From CAYNST01 sp964434105 (GTDB lineage: Bacteria; Pseudomonadota; Gammaproteobacteria; Pseudomonadales; Cellvibrionaceae), in assembly GCA_964434105.1 (NCBI GenBank), contig CAYSTJ010000010.1:30649-94648 (forward strand): a stretch of 64,000 nt of DNA, given 5' to 3'. The translations under genes and the position numbers were made by a program. Shown piece by piece: positions 8,304 through 17,092 of this stretch; position 1 is the stretch's first letter, and each line of letters opens with the position of its first letter. The notes beneath the pieces were generated by a model. The model had not been told where the DNA came from and did no database searches. It saw only the letters and a list, made by a program, of their open reading frames with translations.

Positions 8304-9443
8304 ATGCACTACTCCCGCCGACGGTTGTTCAAGCAAAGCGCAGCTATCGCCGCTATTATCGCAAGCGCCAAGGTACAGGCACTGAACAAGGCATTACAGG
8401 AGACCGGATTGAAAGATCTGTACAAAGACGATTTCCATCTGGGCACTGCCATTGGAAACCAGCTTATGGCCCAATCGGATCCCGGTTATCTGAACCTGGT
8501 ACGCCGTGAGTTTAATGCGCTTACCATGGAAAACGCGATGAAATGGGCGCTCATTCAGCCGGAAGAAGGCCGTTGGGAATGGACACTGCCGGACCGCTTC
8601 ATGGAATTTGGCGAAGCCAATAAGATGTATATGGTTGGCCATGTCCTGGTCTGGCATTCGCAGGTGCCGGACTGGGTGTTCAAAGGCAGAAGGAACCGGG
8701 CGGCCCGGGCAAAAGTCGTGCGCCAGCGAATGCAGAATCATATCGCTACGGTGGCTGGCCGCTACAAGGGCCGCATACACGCGTGGGACGTGGTCAATGA
8801 AGCCGTGGACGAGGGCAAAGGCTGGCGCAAAAGCGCCTGGTTCAAATCGCTGGGGTCGCGTTTTATGGATGAGGCGTTCAACCTTGCCCATGAAGTCGAC
8901 AACAGCGCCCAGCTGCTTTACAACGACTACAACATGCACAACCCGAAGAAGCGCGCCTTCGTCGTCGATTTCGTCCGGCGGTTCAAGAAGCGCGGCGTCC
9001 CGATTCACGGCATTGGTATGCAGGGCCATATCGGGCTGGACTTCCCCGATACACGTGAATTTGAAGCCAGTATTGAGGCTTTTGCCGCGGAAGGCATGCG
9101 CGTGCACATTACGGAGCTCGATCTCGATGTCCTGCCGGTGGCCTGGGAATATCTGGGCGCGGAGATTTCCACCGAATTCGAATACTCAGATGCGTTGAAT
9201 CCCTACCCGGACGGTCTGCCGCCGGCCATACAGCAGCAACTGACCGACCGCTACGTTGAATATTTCAAACTGTTTCTTAAGCATCGCGACAAGATTGACC
9301 GGGTTACCTTCTGGGGCACATCCGATGCCGAGTCATGGAAAAATGGTTTTCCCGTCAAAGGACGCACCAACTATCCCTTGCTGTTTGACCGCAAATACCA
9401 GCCCAAGCCGGCCTATTTCGGGATTAAATCCCTCAAATCGTGA
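8304..9443 (+). CDS. GH10 endo-1,4-beta-xylanase, Tat-exported
   Basis: This 379-residue glycoside hydrolase family 10 enzyme would cut the xylan backbone with retention of configuration. The acid/base Glu is near residue 166 in WDVVNEAVDE and the nucleophile Glu near 271 in VHITELDLDV. GHVLVWHSQVPDW and LYNDYNMHN are also family landmarks. The N-terminus MHYSRRRLFKQSAAIAAIIASA has a twin-arginine pattern, implying export of the folded enzyme. No carbohydrate-binding module is attached and the length fits a catalytic domain alone. A clear intrinsic terminator follows at 9459. It is inserted, with the binding-protein gene, between algZ and algR homologues. No other xylan genes adjoin it. Confidence 0.95.
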   Translation: MHYSRRRLFKQSAAIAAIIASAKVQALNKALQETGLKDLYKDDFHLGTAIGNQLMAQSDPGYLNLVRREFNALTMENAMKWALIQPEEGRWEWTLPDRFMEFGEANKMYMVGHVLVWHSQVPDWVFKGRRNRAARAKVVRQRMQNHIATVAGRYKGRIHAWDVVNEAVDEGKGWRKSAWFKSLGSRFMDEAFNLAHEVDNSAQLLYNDYNMHNPKKRAFVVDFVRRFKKRGVPIHGIGMQGHIGLDFPDTREFEASIEAFAAEGMRVHITELDLDVLPVAWEYLGAEISTEFEYSDALNPYPDGLPPAIQQQLTDRYVEYFKLFLKHRDKIDRVTFWGTSDAESWKNGFPVKGRTNYPLLFDRKYQPKPAYFGIKSLKS

Positions 9444-9458
9444 ATCGGGTTATTGTTG

Positions 9459-9492
9459 AGAACGGCCTGACAGGGCCGTTCTGTTTTTTATA
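9459..9492 (+). terminator. Intrinsic terminator after the xylanase gene
   Basis: A perfect 9-bp stem (AGAACGGCC/GGCCGTTCT) with a 6-nt loop is followed by a run of six T. It starts 16 bp after the xylanase stop. Confidence 0.88.
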
Positions 9493-9834
9493 ACCGGCGC
9501 TGCATTTCGCTCGATTCCGCCCCGTCAATAGTCCATCAATGTTTGATCCAGCCTGACACCGCCTGCCTACTTTATTGTTATTATTCAGATAATTCGGAAC
9601 ACCTTTCGAATTGGTGAAATATTGGTCATGACCTACACTTTAATCATGACGACGTTCCCTGCGGGTCCTGGCCCCAGAGACTGACCCCGAACAATGACGC
9701 GATTTGCGCTCTGATCGCTGTTATGTACGCCGTCGAGTATGCTGCCGGTACCCAGCCGGCAGGCTGTATCCACCAAGACCTTGGCGCCCAGGGCTGGACC
9801 GCCTGAGGTAAATGAGCCGTTAACGGATGAAGTC
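9493..9834. other. Intergenic region upstream of algR
   Basis: The gap between the xylanase terminator and algR is 342 bp. It contains the palindrome GGTCATGACC near 9632, with a second TCATGAC about 20 bp on, which could be a regulator site. Otherwise nothing is recognisable. Because a terminator precedes it, algR must have its own promoter here. Confidence 0.4.
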
Positions 9835-10569
9835 ATGCAAGTGCTAGTTGTCGATGACGAATTACTGGCGCGCGAACGCGCCAAGCGCCTGATCAATACG
9901 CTGGACGATTACCAGGTGGTCGGTGAAGCAGATAACGGCGAGGCCTGTCTGGAAGCCATTCAGACACTCGACCCGGATATTGTTTTGCTGGATATTTCCA
10001 TGCCCGGCGAAGACGGTATTCAGGTTGCCAGACGTATCGCCGATCTTGAACAACCACCAGCGGTTATTTTCTGTACGGCATTTAATGAATACGCGGTGGA
10101 AGCCTTCGAAACCCTGGCAACCGGTTACCTGTTGAAGCCGATGAAGGAAGCGCAACTGCAGTCAGCGCTTGAAAAAGCCGTCCGGATAAACAAACTGCAA
10201 AAAGCCTCCCGGGCCAACAGCGGGGAAGATCCAAACCGCCGGAAAAATATTGCGGCAAAAACCCGTCGCGGCGTCGAGTTGGTTCCCATTGAAGATATTT
10301 TCTGTTTTATCGCTGATCAGAAGTACGTGACCATTCTGCACAAAAACGGGGAAACCCTGATTGATGACACCCTGAAGGACCTGGAAAAAGAATTTGAAAA
10401 GCATTTTATCCGCGTTCACCGCAATGCGCTGGTGGCCGTCAATTTTATTGAGCGTCTTATCCGTACGTCCTCCGGTCAGTATGAACTCAAACTAAAGGAC
10501 CTCAAGTTTCGGCCAACTGTCAGTCGCCGTCATGTAACGGCGGTGCGGGAATTACTGGGAAACCTCTGA
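9835..10569 (+). CDS. algR: AlgR-type LytTR response regulator
   Basis: The 244-residue protein has an N-terminal receiver domain (acid pocket VVDDE, phospho-acceptor Asp near residue 53 in DIVLLDISMPGEDG, conserved Lys in GYLLKPMKEA). Its C-terminal LytTR DNA-binding domain runs from about 140 to 244 (VELVPIEDIFCFIADQKYVTILH, FIRVHRNALVAVNFIE). It should be the partner of the AlgZ-like kinase at 6114. The open frame extends to 9739, but the ATG at 9835 gives the standard start MQVLVVDDE. The hemC gene that often follows algR in Pseudomonas is absent; the next gene is convergent. Confidence 0.9.
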   Translation: MQVLVVDDELLARERAKRLINTLDDYQVVGEADNGEACLEAIQTLDPDIVLLDISMPGEDGIQVARRIADLEQPPAVIFCTAFNEYAVEAFETLATGYLLKPMKEAQLQSALEKAVRINKLQKASRANSGEDPNRRKNIAAKTRRGVELVPIEDIFCFIADQKYVTILHKNGETLIDDTLKDLEKEFEKHFIRVHRNALVAVNFIERLIRTSSGQYELKLKDLKFRPTVSRRHVTAVRELLGNL

Positions 10570-10697
10570 GCATCGGCCCGAGCCGGCCGGCCAGCCCGCA
10601 ATGTTGCCGGTGAAGCCAGCTTGCTGAACGAGGGCACAGCGCCGGACCTGTGCTGGCGGCCGGTCGGCGCGGGCTTATTCAGGTTCGACTCAGGCAC

Positions 10698-11786
10698 TCA
10701 CTCCGGTGCCTGCTCAGGCGCTTCGCCGGTCCCGACAGCCGCCCGCGATTCGAGAAATTCGCGAATAAATATTCCCCAAAACGCCATAAACAAAGCGGCG
10801 ATCAATGGCCCTACGACAAACCCATTGATACCAAACAGCGACAGGCCGCCCAATGTTGACAGCAAGACGAGATAGTCCGGCATTTTGGTATCGCGTCCAA
10901 CCAGAATGGGCCGTAAAAGATTATCAACCAGACCGATGACCAGCCCGCCGAAGGCAATTAAAATTATCGCTTCGAACCTCTCACCACTGGCAAACAGATA
11001 AATCGCCACGGGCAACCATATAATGGCAGCGCCAACAGCCGGCACCAACGAAGCGATGGCCATAACGGTTCCCCAAAGCAAAGCCCCGGGAATGCCCAAC
11101 ACCCAGAATATAAAACCGCCCAGCGCGCCCTGCACCACCGCCACCACCATATTGCCTTTGACCGTTGCCCGTGTCACTTCGGCAAACTTGCTGAACAACA
11201 GTCGCTCTCTCTCGTCACCGAGCGGCAGTGCCCTGATCATCAAATGAATGATGGACTCGCCGTCGCGCAGAAGAAAAAATGCTACATAGAGCATGACGCC
11301 AGTATCCAGCGCCAGACCGAATGCATTCTGACCGATGGTCAATGTGTGCTGCGCCAAAAATTTCCCGCCTGCCATACCGGCTTCTGTCGCTCGCTGACGC
11401 AGATCATCCAGCGTCACACCAAAAGGCGTCAGCCATACGTTTAGACTGGTGAATGACGAGGTTAATTTTTCCACGCGCTCCGGCAGCCCGTCTTTACCTT
11501 TTTCCAGCTGATGATAAATATCAACCGCCTGTGAAACCACCGAAGACACAGTAAAGATGACGGGGATGATAACGATGAATACACAGAGAAGCAGCGTACA
11601 CAACGCCGCCAGGTTACGCCAGCCAGGCACTCTGTCCTGAATCCACTGTTGTGCCGGTGCAAAGATTATGGCTATGGCAATCGCCCAGAAAATAGGGGCA
11701 AAAAATGGGCCGAGCAACCAGAGAAACGCTAACGATACCAGGAGTAACAGCCAGAGGAATGACGCATTCTCAATGGATCTGGACAT
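10698..11786 (-). CDS. AI-2E family (PerM/YdiK-type) membrane protein
   Basis: This 362-residue integral membrane protein has about seven to eight hydrophobic helices and the pattern of the AI-2 exporter/PerM family (PF01594): an N-terminal helix pair (LWLLLLVSLAFLWLLGPFF), a central soluble part around residues 75-140, and the C-terminal GTVMAIASLVPAVGAAIIWLP and GLVDNLLRPILVGRD segments. Members transport varied small molecules and some work as sodium/proton antiporters, so the substrate cannot be named. It converges with algR. The ATG at 11786 has an AAGGA site about 10 bp upstream. Confidence 0.88.
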   Translation of the reverse strand: MSRSIENASFLWLLLLVSLAFLWLLGPFFAPIFWAIAIAIIFAPAQQWIQDRVPGWRNLAALCTLLLCVFIVIIPVIFTVSSVVSQAVDIYHQLEKGKDGLPERVEKLTSSFTSLNVWLTPFGVTLDDLRQRATEAGMAGGKFLAQHTLTIGQNAFGLALDTGVMLYVAFFLLRDGESIIHLMIRALPLGDERERLLFSKFAEVTRATVKGNMVVAVVQGALGGFIFWVLGIPGALLWGTVMAIASLVPAVGAAIIWLPVAIYLFASGERFEAIILIAFGGLVIGLVDNLLRPILVGRDTKMPDYLVLLSTLGGLSLFGINGFVVGPLIAALFMAFWGIFIREFLESRAAVGTGEAPEQAPE

Positions 11787-11985
11787 AGAAAAAATCCTTG
11801 TATGAAATACCAGTCGGTGAAATTGACGACCTCTGACGGGAGGCAGCCGGAATTAACCCATGGGCACAATAAACCTGTGAACTGTGTCGTTGTGCCCGCA
11901 ATACCGCGCGGCAACCTTCTGCCGCCGCATGCCACGCCCCTTACCCTGTTCGATAACGACCGTGGCTATCTGGCAACCTCCAGCT

Positions 11986-13128
11986 TCAGCTCACTTCGGC
12001 TTCTATGGTGTTGTGCCAGACAAAATTCAGTTTGACCAGCAACCCTTCCGGGCGATTGGCGAGCGCTGCCACCTGCACGTCGGGATGGCCCTTGCCAAAA
12101 ACCATGCTGCGACTCACGGTTCCCAGGTCGACCACCGGTATGGGTTCACGCCGTTCCAGCTGCCGGTTAACAAACCGGCTGACGGAAAACTTGAGCGGTA
12201 TGTGTTTCTTGAATACCTTGACCGCTGTGGTGATATCCAGATCCTTTAGCTCCGGCGTTGCCACAATGGATGTGCCCCGGGCTGTCAGCGTCAGGGTCGC
12301 CGCCTGACCCTGCAGCGTTACCTGCGGAATCTTTATTGGAAAGCTGTGCCAGCGGCCGAACAGTTGCACGAACACTCTCAGTTTTGCACGTACTTTTAGC
12401 GTCAGGTTGGATAATATCACCGGATTGCCGATCTGTACGTCCGGTGCGGACACCACCGTTAAAGATAGCCCCATGATTTCGACCCGGCTGCGTTTTTTGT
12501 CTGGTAGCGAATCGGCCCTGTCCCGCTCCGGGGTGTCGCCCTCCGGCGTGTCATCCACACAGGCTCCGGCGAGATCGAGATCACTACGGTCTTCGGATAT
12601 GCCGGCAATGGTATCCTCGAGGTCGGCCGTGTCCAGCCGCTCTTCAATGTCATCACCTGGCATATCCTGCGGAAATGTCACTGAGAAATCACCCCAGCTT
12701 GCGGGTTTCTCTTCGGGCTCCTGGTCGGGCAGTATGGTCGGCATCTCCCCAGCGACGTCCTCCACCCCGGCACTGTCGGCGTGTGCCGGCCCGGCGGTAG
12801 CCGCCTGATCGTTTTCGAGGAAATGCATTTCCAGCGGGAATTCGATGCTTTGCAATAGTTTCTGCGCCAACTGGGTGTTCAGAAAAAACTGGATATCGCT
12901 TGTCTGACTGGAAAAAATCTGTTCATTATCCGCCATATGGGCTCCATCGGTGTGCAGAATACAGTTTCCGGGCTGCGCGGTTTGCCTGGCGAGTATAACA
13001 GGCAATTCTCTCACCATGCCGTCGTCAACACTGGTCACCATTGCGTTTAAATCGGAATTTTGGCCTGTAATGCGTTCTTCCGGCATCACGGCTGTGGGTA
13101 TTTTTATTAATCGTAAAACATCTGTCAT
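11986..13128 (-). CDS. Unrecognised protein with acidic linker
   Basis: I do not recognise this 380-residue product. It has no signal peptide or membrane helix. Residues 1-105 are of mixed composition. Residues about 105-220 are strongly acidic and Pro/Asp/Glu-rich, probably a disordered linker. From about 225 a beta-strand-like region with many Val, Leu and Lys follows (LSNLTLKVRAKLRVFVQLFGRW, VTLQGQAATLTLTARGTSIV, FKKHIPLKFSVSRFVNRQLE). It starts about 150 bp from the ETR1-like hybrid kinase, which is divergent, so the two may share a control region. The consistent coding pattern along its length supports a real gene. Function is unknown. Confidence 0.6.
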   Translation of the reverse strand: MTDVLRLIKIPTAVMPEERITGQNSDLNAMVTSVDDGMVRELPVILARQTAQPGNCILHTDGAHMADNEQIFSSQTSDIQFFLNTQLAQKLLQSIEFPLEMHFLENDQAATAGPAHADSAGVEDVAGEMPTILPDQEPEEKPASWGDFSVTFPQDMPGDDIEERLDTADLEDTIAGISEDRSDLDLAGACVDDTPEGDTPERDRADSLPDKKRSRVEIMGLSLTVVSAPDVQIGNPVILSNLTLKVRAKLRVFVQLFGRWHSFPIKIPQVTLQGQAATLTLTARGTSIVATPELKDLDITTAVKVFKKHIPLKFSVSRFVNRQLERREPIPVVDLGTVSRSMVFGKGHPDVQVAALANRPEGLLVKLNFVWHNTIEAEVS

Positions 13129-13281
13129 ACTTCAAACACTTTTCCCCTGCGGCCAACCCGTTACTTACAGGCGTAACCGCAGTCGTGTTCTGTCGCGCAT
13201 TCCGGAATTTACCCAGCTCGCAACCGGGCGACTCTGATATTGACCCGCCACATTGCGCCTGCACACATACTGGAGTACCGG

Positions 13282-15783
13282 ATGACTTCCTGGTTTAGCG
13301 AAATATTCGACAAGAGCAGTTACTTTATGCCCCATGGGCACTGCTATCTATGGATACCCGGCCTGCTGTGGCTGCATGTCATTTCCGATATTCTGATCGG
13401 ATCAGCCTATTTGGGTATTTCACTGATTCTTTATGTGCTGGTGCGGCGTTTGAAACTGCCGTTCAGCCCGCTGTTTATCGCTTTCGGTCTGTTTATCGCA
13501 CTGTGCGGACTGACGCATTTCGTGGCAGTGTGGACTGTCTGGAACCCGGATTATGTCGCATCCGGTCTGGTCAAAGGTGCAACCGCCGCCGCCTCGGTTG
13601 CCACGGCCGCTGGCCTGTTCATGGTACGGTCACAACTGGAAGATGTCGTCGCTGCCGCACGGCTGTCAGAACAGCGACGGGTGGAACTGGAAAACACCTA
13701 TGCCGAACTGCAGGCGTTATACCAGAAAAACAAGGAACTGGATGAACACAAGACGCGGTTTTTTGCCAATATCTCCCACGAATTGCGGACACCCCTGGCT
13801 CTGATCATTGGCCCGGCTGAACAAATGAAGCGGGAAGCCGGTCTGACGCCGGCACAACAGCAACAGCTCGATACCATCAGCCGTAACAGCAAGAGCCTTC
13901 TGAGGCAGGTTAACGATCTGCTGGATATCGCACGCCTTGAAGAAGGCAAGATGCCGATGCATTACGCCGAAACAAATCTGGTGCCGTTGATGGCACGCAT
14001 AACCAACCGGTTTGAGCTCGCGGCGGATCAACGGGGGATAACACTGTCGCTCAACACACCCGATACGCTGGTAGCGGAAGTTGACCCCAACATGTTTGAG
14101 CGGGTCTACATCAACCTGCTCTCCAACGCGCTTAAGTTCACTGCCGCGGGCGGCGCTATCGATGTTAACCTTGTACAGGTTAACGATCAGGTCGATTTAT
14201 CGGTGAAAGATACGGGAATCGGCATAGCCGCCACAGAAAGGGACGCCATATTTGACCGGTTTCGGCAGGTAGACGGGAGTGCAACACGCACCCGGGGCGG
14301 TAGCGGCCTGGGGCTGGCGATTGTAAAAGATTTTGTAGAATTGCATAAAGGCGCCCTGCATCTGGACTCGGAATTGGACCGGGGTTCGACTTTCCGGGTG
14401 ACGCTACCATTGCATGCACAGACCTCCACGCCATTTCTCTCCGGCGCAGGCCCGGACAGCTCGGACAATTACTCACTCAGTGACGCCAGTGAGGTCGCCC
14501 TGGACAGTTCGGTGCAACTACTGGAATTGGCGGACGATGGCCCGGATGTTGCTTCGCAGCCCTCAGGGGATGTTTCACAGTCCCGCAAAGCGACCGTCCT
14601 GGTAGTGGAAGATACTGCCGAAATACGACGTTTTATAGTGAATATCCTGCAGGAGACTTATCACGTGATAACCGCGCACGACGGCCGGGAAGGTTTGCAG
14701 AGGGCGCTGACGGACATGCCCGACCTGGTAATTACCGATATCATGATGCCGCATATGAGCGGCGACGAATTGGTCACTGCGCTGCGCGGACACCCCGAAT
14801 TCGACAACCACCCCATTCTGCTGCTGACGGCAAAGGAAGACGATGAACTGCGGGTCGACCTGCTTCAGTCGGGCGCGCAGGATTATCTCACCAAACCGTT
14901 CATGCCGCAGGAACTGCTGGCACGCGCCAGTAACCTGGTAGCGGTAAAACGCGCCGGTGACGAGTTGCGCGCCGAAATGGCAAGCGCATCCAATAATGTG
15001 GAAGAACTTGCAGTACAGCTCACGGCGCGACACCGACAGTTGCAGGCCGCGCTGGAAGCGACTGAAGTTGCCCGGGCACAGGCGCAACAGGCCAGTGAGG
15101 TGAAAACCCGCTTTCTCGCAATGATTTCCCATGAGATGCGCACCCCGCTTTCTACGCTTTCCATGAATGCCCAGCTCCTCGGCCGGACGGCGAAAGCGTC
15201 CGGCCTGGGCGCGGACGCACAACTGGATCGAATGATACGCGCGACCCACCAATTGACCACCATGATTGAAGGTTTGCTGGAGTACTCACGCATGGAGACT
15301 GGCAAACTTGAGCCCCGTCCTGGCGACGTGGATGTGGTTGAGCTGGCGCGGGATGTTGTGGATATGGGCCAATTGCAGATACTGTCGCGGGATATCAAAC
15401 TGGAGCTGGACAGCCCGAAATCGCTTCCGCGGATCGTAACCGATGTGCGGCTGCTGCGTGTGGCAATGAACAATCTGCTGTCCAACGCTTTGAAATTTAC
15501 GCAATCCGGTACCGTTACGTTGCGTGTGATGCAGGACACTGACACACAGTATTTTGAAATGCACGATACCGGAATAGGTATCGACGAACATGATCTTGAG
15601 CGGATATTCCATCCCTTCGAGCAACTGGAGCCGGTGCAACATAAGAGTACGCCGGGTGTCGGGCTGGGTCTGGCACTGTCCCGGGAAATAATGGAAGCGC
15701 TGGGCGGGCGTATCGAAGTATCTTCCCGCAAGGGCGAAGGCAGTATCTTTCGTCTGTGCCTGCCGGTACTGACACCGCCGTAA
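13282..15783 (+). CDS. Hybrid sensor kinase with ETR1-like ethylene-binding membrane domain
   Basis: This is an 833-residue protein. Residues 1-115 hold membrane helices resembling the plant ethylene receptor sensor domain. Asp36 and Tyr43 (ISDILIGSAY) have the same spacing as Asp25/Tyr32 of ETR1. Cys75 and His79 (ALCGLTH) match the Cu(I) ligands Cys65/His69, and Trp84 is also kept. A coiled coil leads to a first kinase module (His166 in FFANISHELRTPL, then ATPase boxes), a receiver domain with Asp486 in VITDIMMPHMSG, and a second kinase module (His617 in MISHEMRTPL with its own ATPase domain). The ATG at 13282 has a GGAG site. A single-domain response regulator follows 41 bp downstream. Ligand binding is inferred from residues only. 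Confidence 0.88.
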   Translation: MTSWFSEIFDKSSYFMPHGHCYLWIPGLLWLHVISDILIGSAYLGISLILYVLVRRLKLPFSPLFIAFGLFIALCGLTHFVAVWTVWNPDYVASGLVKGATAAASVATAAGLFMVRSQLEDVVAAARLSEQRRVELENTYAELQALYQKNKELDEHKTRFFANISHELRTPLALIIGPAEQMKREAGLTPAQQQQLDTISRNSKSLLRQVNDLLDIARLEEGKMPMHYAETNLVPLMARITNRFELAADQRGITLSLNTPDTLVAEVDPNMFERVYINLLSNALKFTAAGGAIDVNLVQVNDQVDLSVKDTGIGIAATERDAIFDRFRQVDGSATRTRGGSGLGLAIVKDFVELHKGALHLDSELDRGSTFRVTLPLHAQTSTPFLSGAGPDSSDNYSLSDASEVALDSSVQLLELADDGPDVASQPSGDVSQSRKATVLVVEDTAEIRRFIVNILQETYHVITAHDGREGLQRALTDMPDLVITDIMMPHMSGDELVTALRGHPEFDNHPILLLTAKEDDELRVDLLQSGAQDYLTKPFMPQELLARASNLVAVKRAGDELRAEMASASNNVEELAVQLTARHRQLQAALEATEVARAQAQQASEVKTRFLAMISHEMRTPLSTLSMNAQLLGRTAKASGLGADAQLDRMIRATHQLTTMIEGLLEYSRMETGKLEPRPGDVDVVELARDVVDMGQLQILSRDIKLELDSPKSLPRIVTDVRLLRVAMNNLLSNALKFTQSGTVTLRVMQDTDTQYFEMHDTGIGIDEHDLERIFHPFEQLEPVQHKSTPGVGLGLALSREIMEALGGRIEVSSRKGEGSIFRLCLPVLTPP

Positions 15784-15824
15784 GCAGGCAGCGTGAAGAT
15801 CGAATCATTGAATGAGTGGTATGT

Positions 15825-16187
15825 ATGTGTAACGAGATTTTAATCGTCGATGACGATCCGGATTTGAGGGAAACAATGAAAGATCTGCTGACGTTCGAGG
15901 GCTTCAAGGCCACCACGGCAGGCAACGGCGTTGAAGCCCTGGAACAAGTCACGCAGCAGGAAAAACCGTGTCTGGTTTTATTGGATTTGATGATGCCGGT
16001 TATGGACGGCTGGCAATTCCTGGAGATCCTGGAAAAGCAGCATGGACAGATATTGAGTCGTTTGCAGATAGTCGTGGTGTCGGCGGTAGCCGATCTATCG
16101 GCCCTGCAAAACCGGTATCGCTGCAAGGTCATGAAAAAGCCGGCGGATGTGCAGAGCCTTGTCGCCATCGCCCGACAGTATTGCTGA
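15825..16187 (+). CDS. Single-domain (CheY-like) response regulator
   Basis: This 120-residue receiver domain has no output domain. It has the acidic pair (ILIVDDDPDLRE), the phospho-acceptor Asp in LVLLDLMMPVMDG, the Ser/Thr position in IVVVSAV and the Lys in KVMKKPA. It follows the ETR1-like hybrid kinase by 41 bp on the same strand, so it is probably its partner or a phosphate-relay intermediate. An in-frame GTG at 15816 could also start it; the ATG at 15825 gives MCNEILIVDDD. It must act by protein contact, since no DNA-binding or enzymatic domain is present. Confidence 0.9.
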   Translation: MCNEILIVDDDPDLRETMKDLLTFEGFKATTAGNGVEALEQVTQQEKPCLVLLDLMMPVMDGWQFLEILEKQHGQILSRLQIVVVSAVADLSALQNRYRCKVMKKPADVQSLVAIARQYC

Positions 16188-16447
16188 CCGGCGTTCTTCG
16201 CGCTCCGGTTCAACCGGCGGTTCCAGGGTGTCAGCGCACTATGCCTGCGTCGGGGTCCTCCCTTTAGGAAATAACGGTCGCTAACTTAGGGCGTACGATC
16301 AATGCCACCCAGGAAGCGGCGGAACGCGTATGCGCATCACGGTCTTCATGTCTTTGCTCAAAGTGCGCAGATAAAATCGCTATAATCCGAGTAATAGCGA
16401 GAAAGTAAAACCCATGACGGGATACGCGATCGGGAGGTGCTGAAGAT

Positions 16448-17092
16448 ATGCCTGTTAAGCTGCTTGTTTGTTTGAGCGTGGTGCTGATGATAATGCCAGG
16501 CTGTTCGCGGTTTTCCGACGTAAAACCATCGACATCAAGCCGGGACGTTTTGTCACCGCCCGCGCCGGTCGGTCCAGGCTCCGGCCACGTGGCCAGTGTG
16601 TTGCAGCAACAGTATTCGGAATGGGCGGGTACGCCGCATCAGTGGGGCGGCATGAGCAAGCAGGGTGTGGACTGCTCCGGCTTTGTCCACATTACCTACC
16701 GGGACAAGCTGGGGTACAGCCCGCCACGCACCACCAAAGCACTGGCGCAATGGGGCCGGCAGGTAGACCACCGCCGGCTGCAGCCGGCCGATTTGCTGGT
16801 GTTTCGCACGGGCATCAAGGCGCGGCATGTAGGCATCTATCTCGGCAACCGGCAATTTATGCATGTGTCAAGCAAGCGCGGCGTCATGATTTCATCGCTG
16901 GACGACCATTACTGGAGCCAGCGATTCTGGCAGGCGCGCCGCCCGGAAGGGCTCTCGGTGTCTATTCTGCCTCCGGCTTCCCCTTCGAACGCGCTTGCGC
17001 AATGTCCGCTTCCAGCTGCTGCGACATGGCCTGAATCTGCGGCAGCACATTGGCCAGTGCCTGCTGCGATATGGCCATGGACTCCTGCATAA
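16448..17092 (+). CDS. NlpC/P60-family cell-wall hydrolase lipoprotein
   Basis: The N-terminus MPVKLLVCLSVVLMIMPGC ends in a lipobox, so the protein is probably lipid-anchored. The NlpC/P60 domain (about 50-170) has the catalytic Cys76 in VDCSGFV, His127 in RHVGIYLG and a third polar position at His139 in FMHVSS. Such enzymes cleave peptidoglycan stem peptides. Residues past about 172 are Pro/Ala/Trp-rich and unlike the family. They are read from DNA that encodes the DUF2059 protein on the other strand, so the natural stop has probably been lost. A TATAAT hexamer at 16381 may be part of its promoter. The upstream gap (16188-16447) shows nothing else. Confidence 0.82.
   Translation: MPVKLLVCLSVVLMIMPGCSRFSDVKPSTSSRDVLSPPAPVGPGSGHVASVLQQQYSEWAGTPHQWGGMSKQGVDCSGFVHITYRDKLGYSPPRTTKALAQWGRQVDHRRLQPADLLVFRTGIKARHVGIYLGNRQFMHVSSKRGVMISSLDDHYWSQRFWQARRPEGLSVSILPPASPSNALAQCPLPAAATWPESAAAHWPVPAAIWPWTPA

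Noticed and set aside
8394..9107. 237-codon minus-strand frame inside the xylanase
   Set aside because: It is antisense to a complete GH10 catalytic domain and has no recognisable motif.
14575..15731. Long minus-strand frames inside the ETR1-like kinase gene
   Set aside because: The plus-strand frame has full kinase and receiver motifs. The antisense frames are Ser/Arg-rich shadows.
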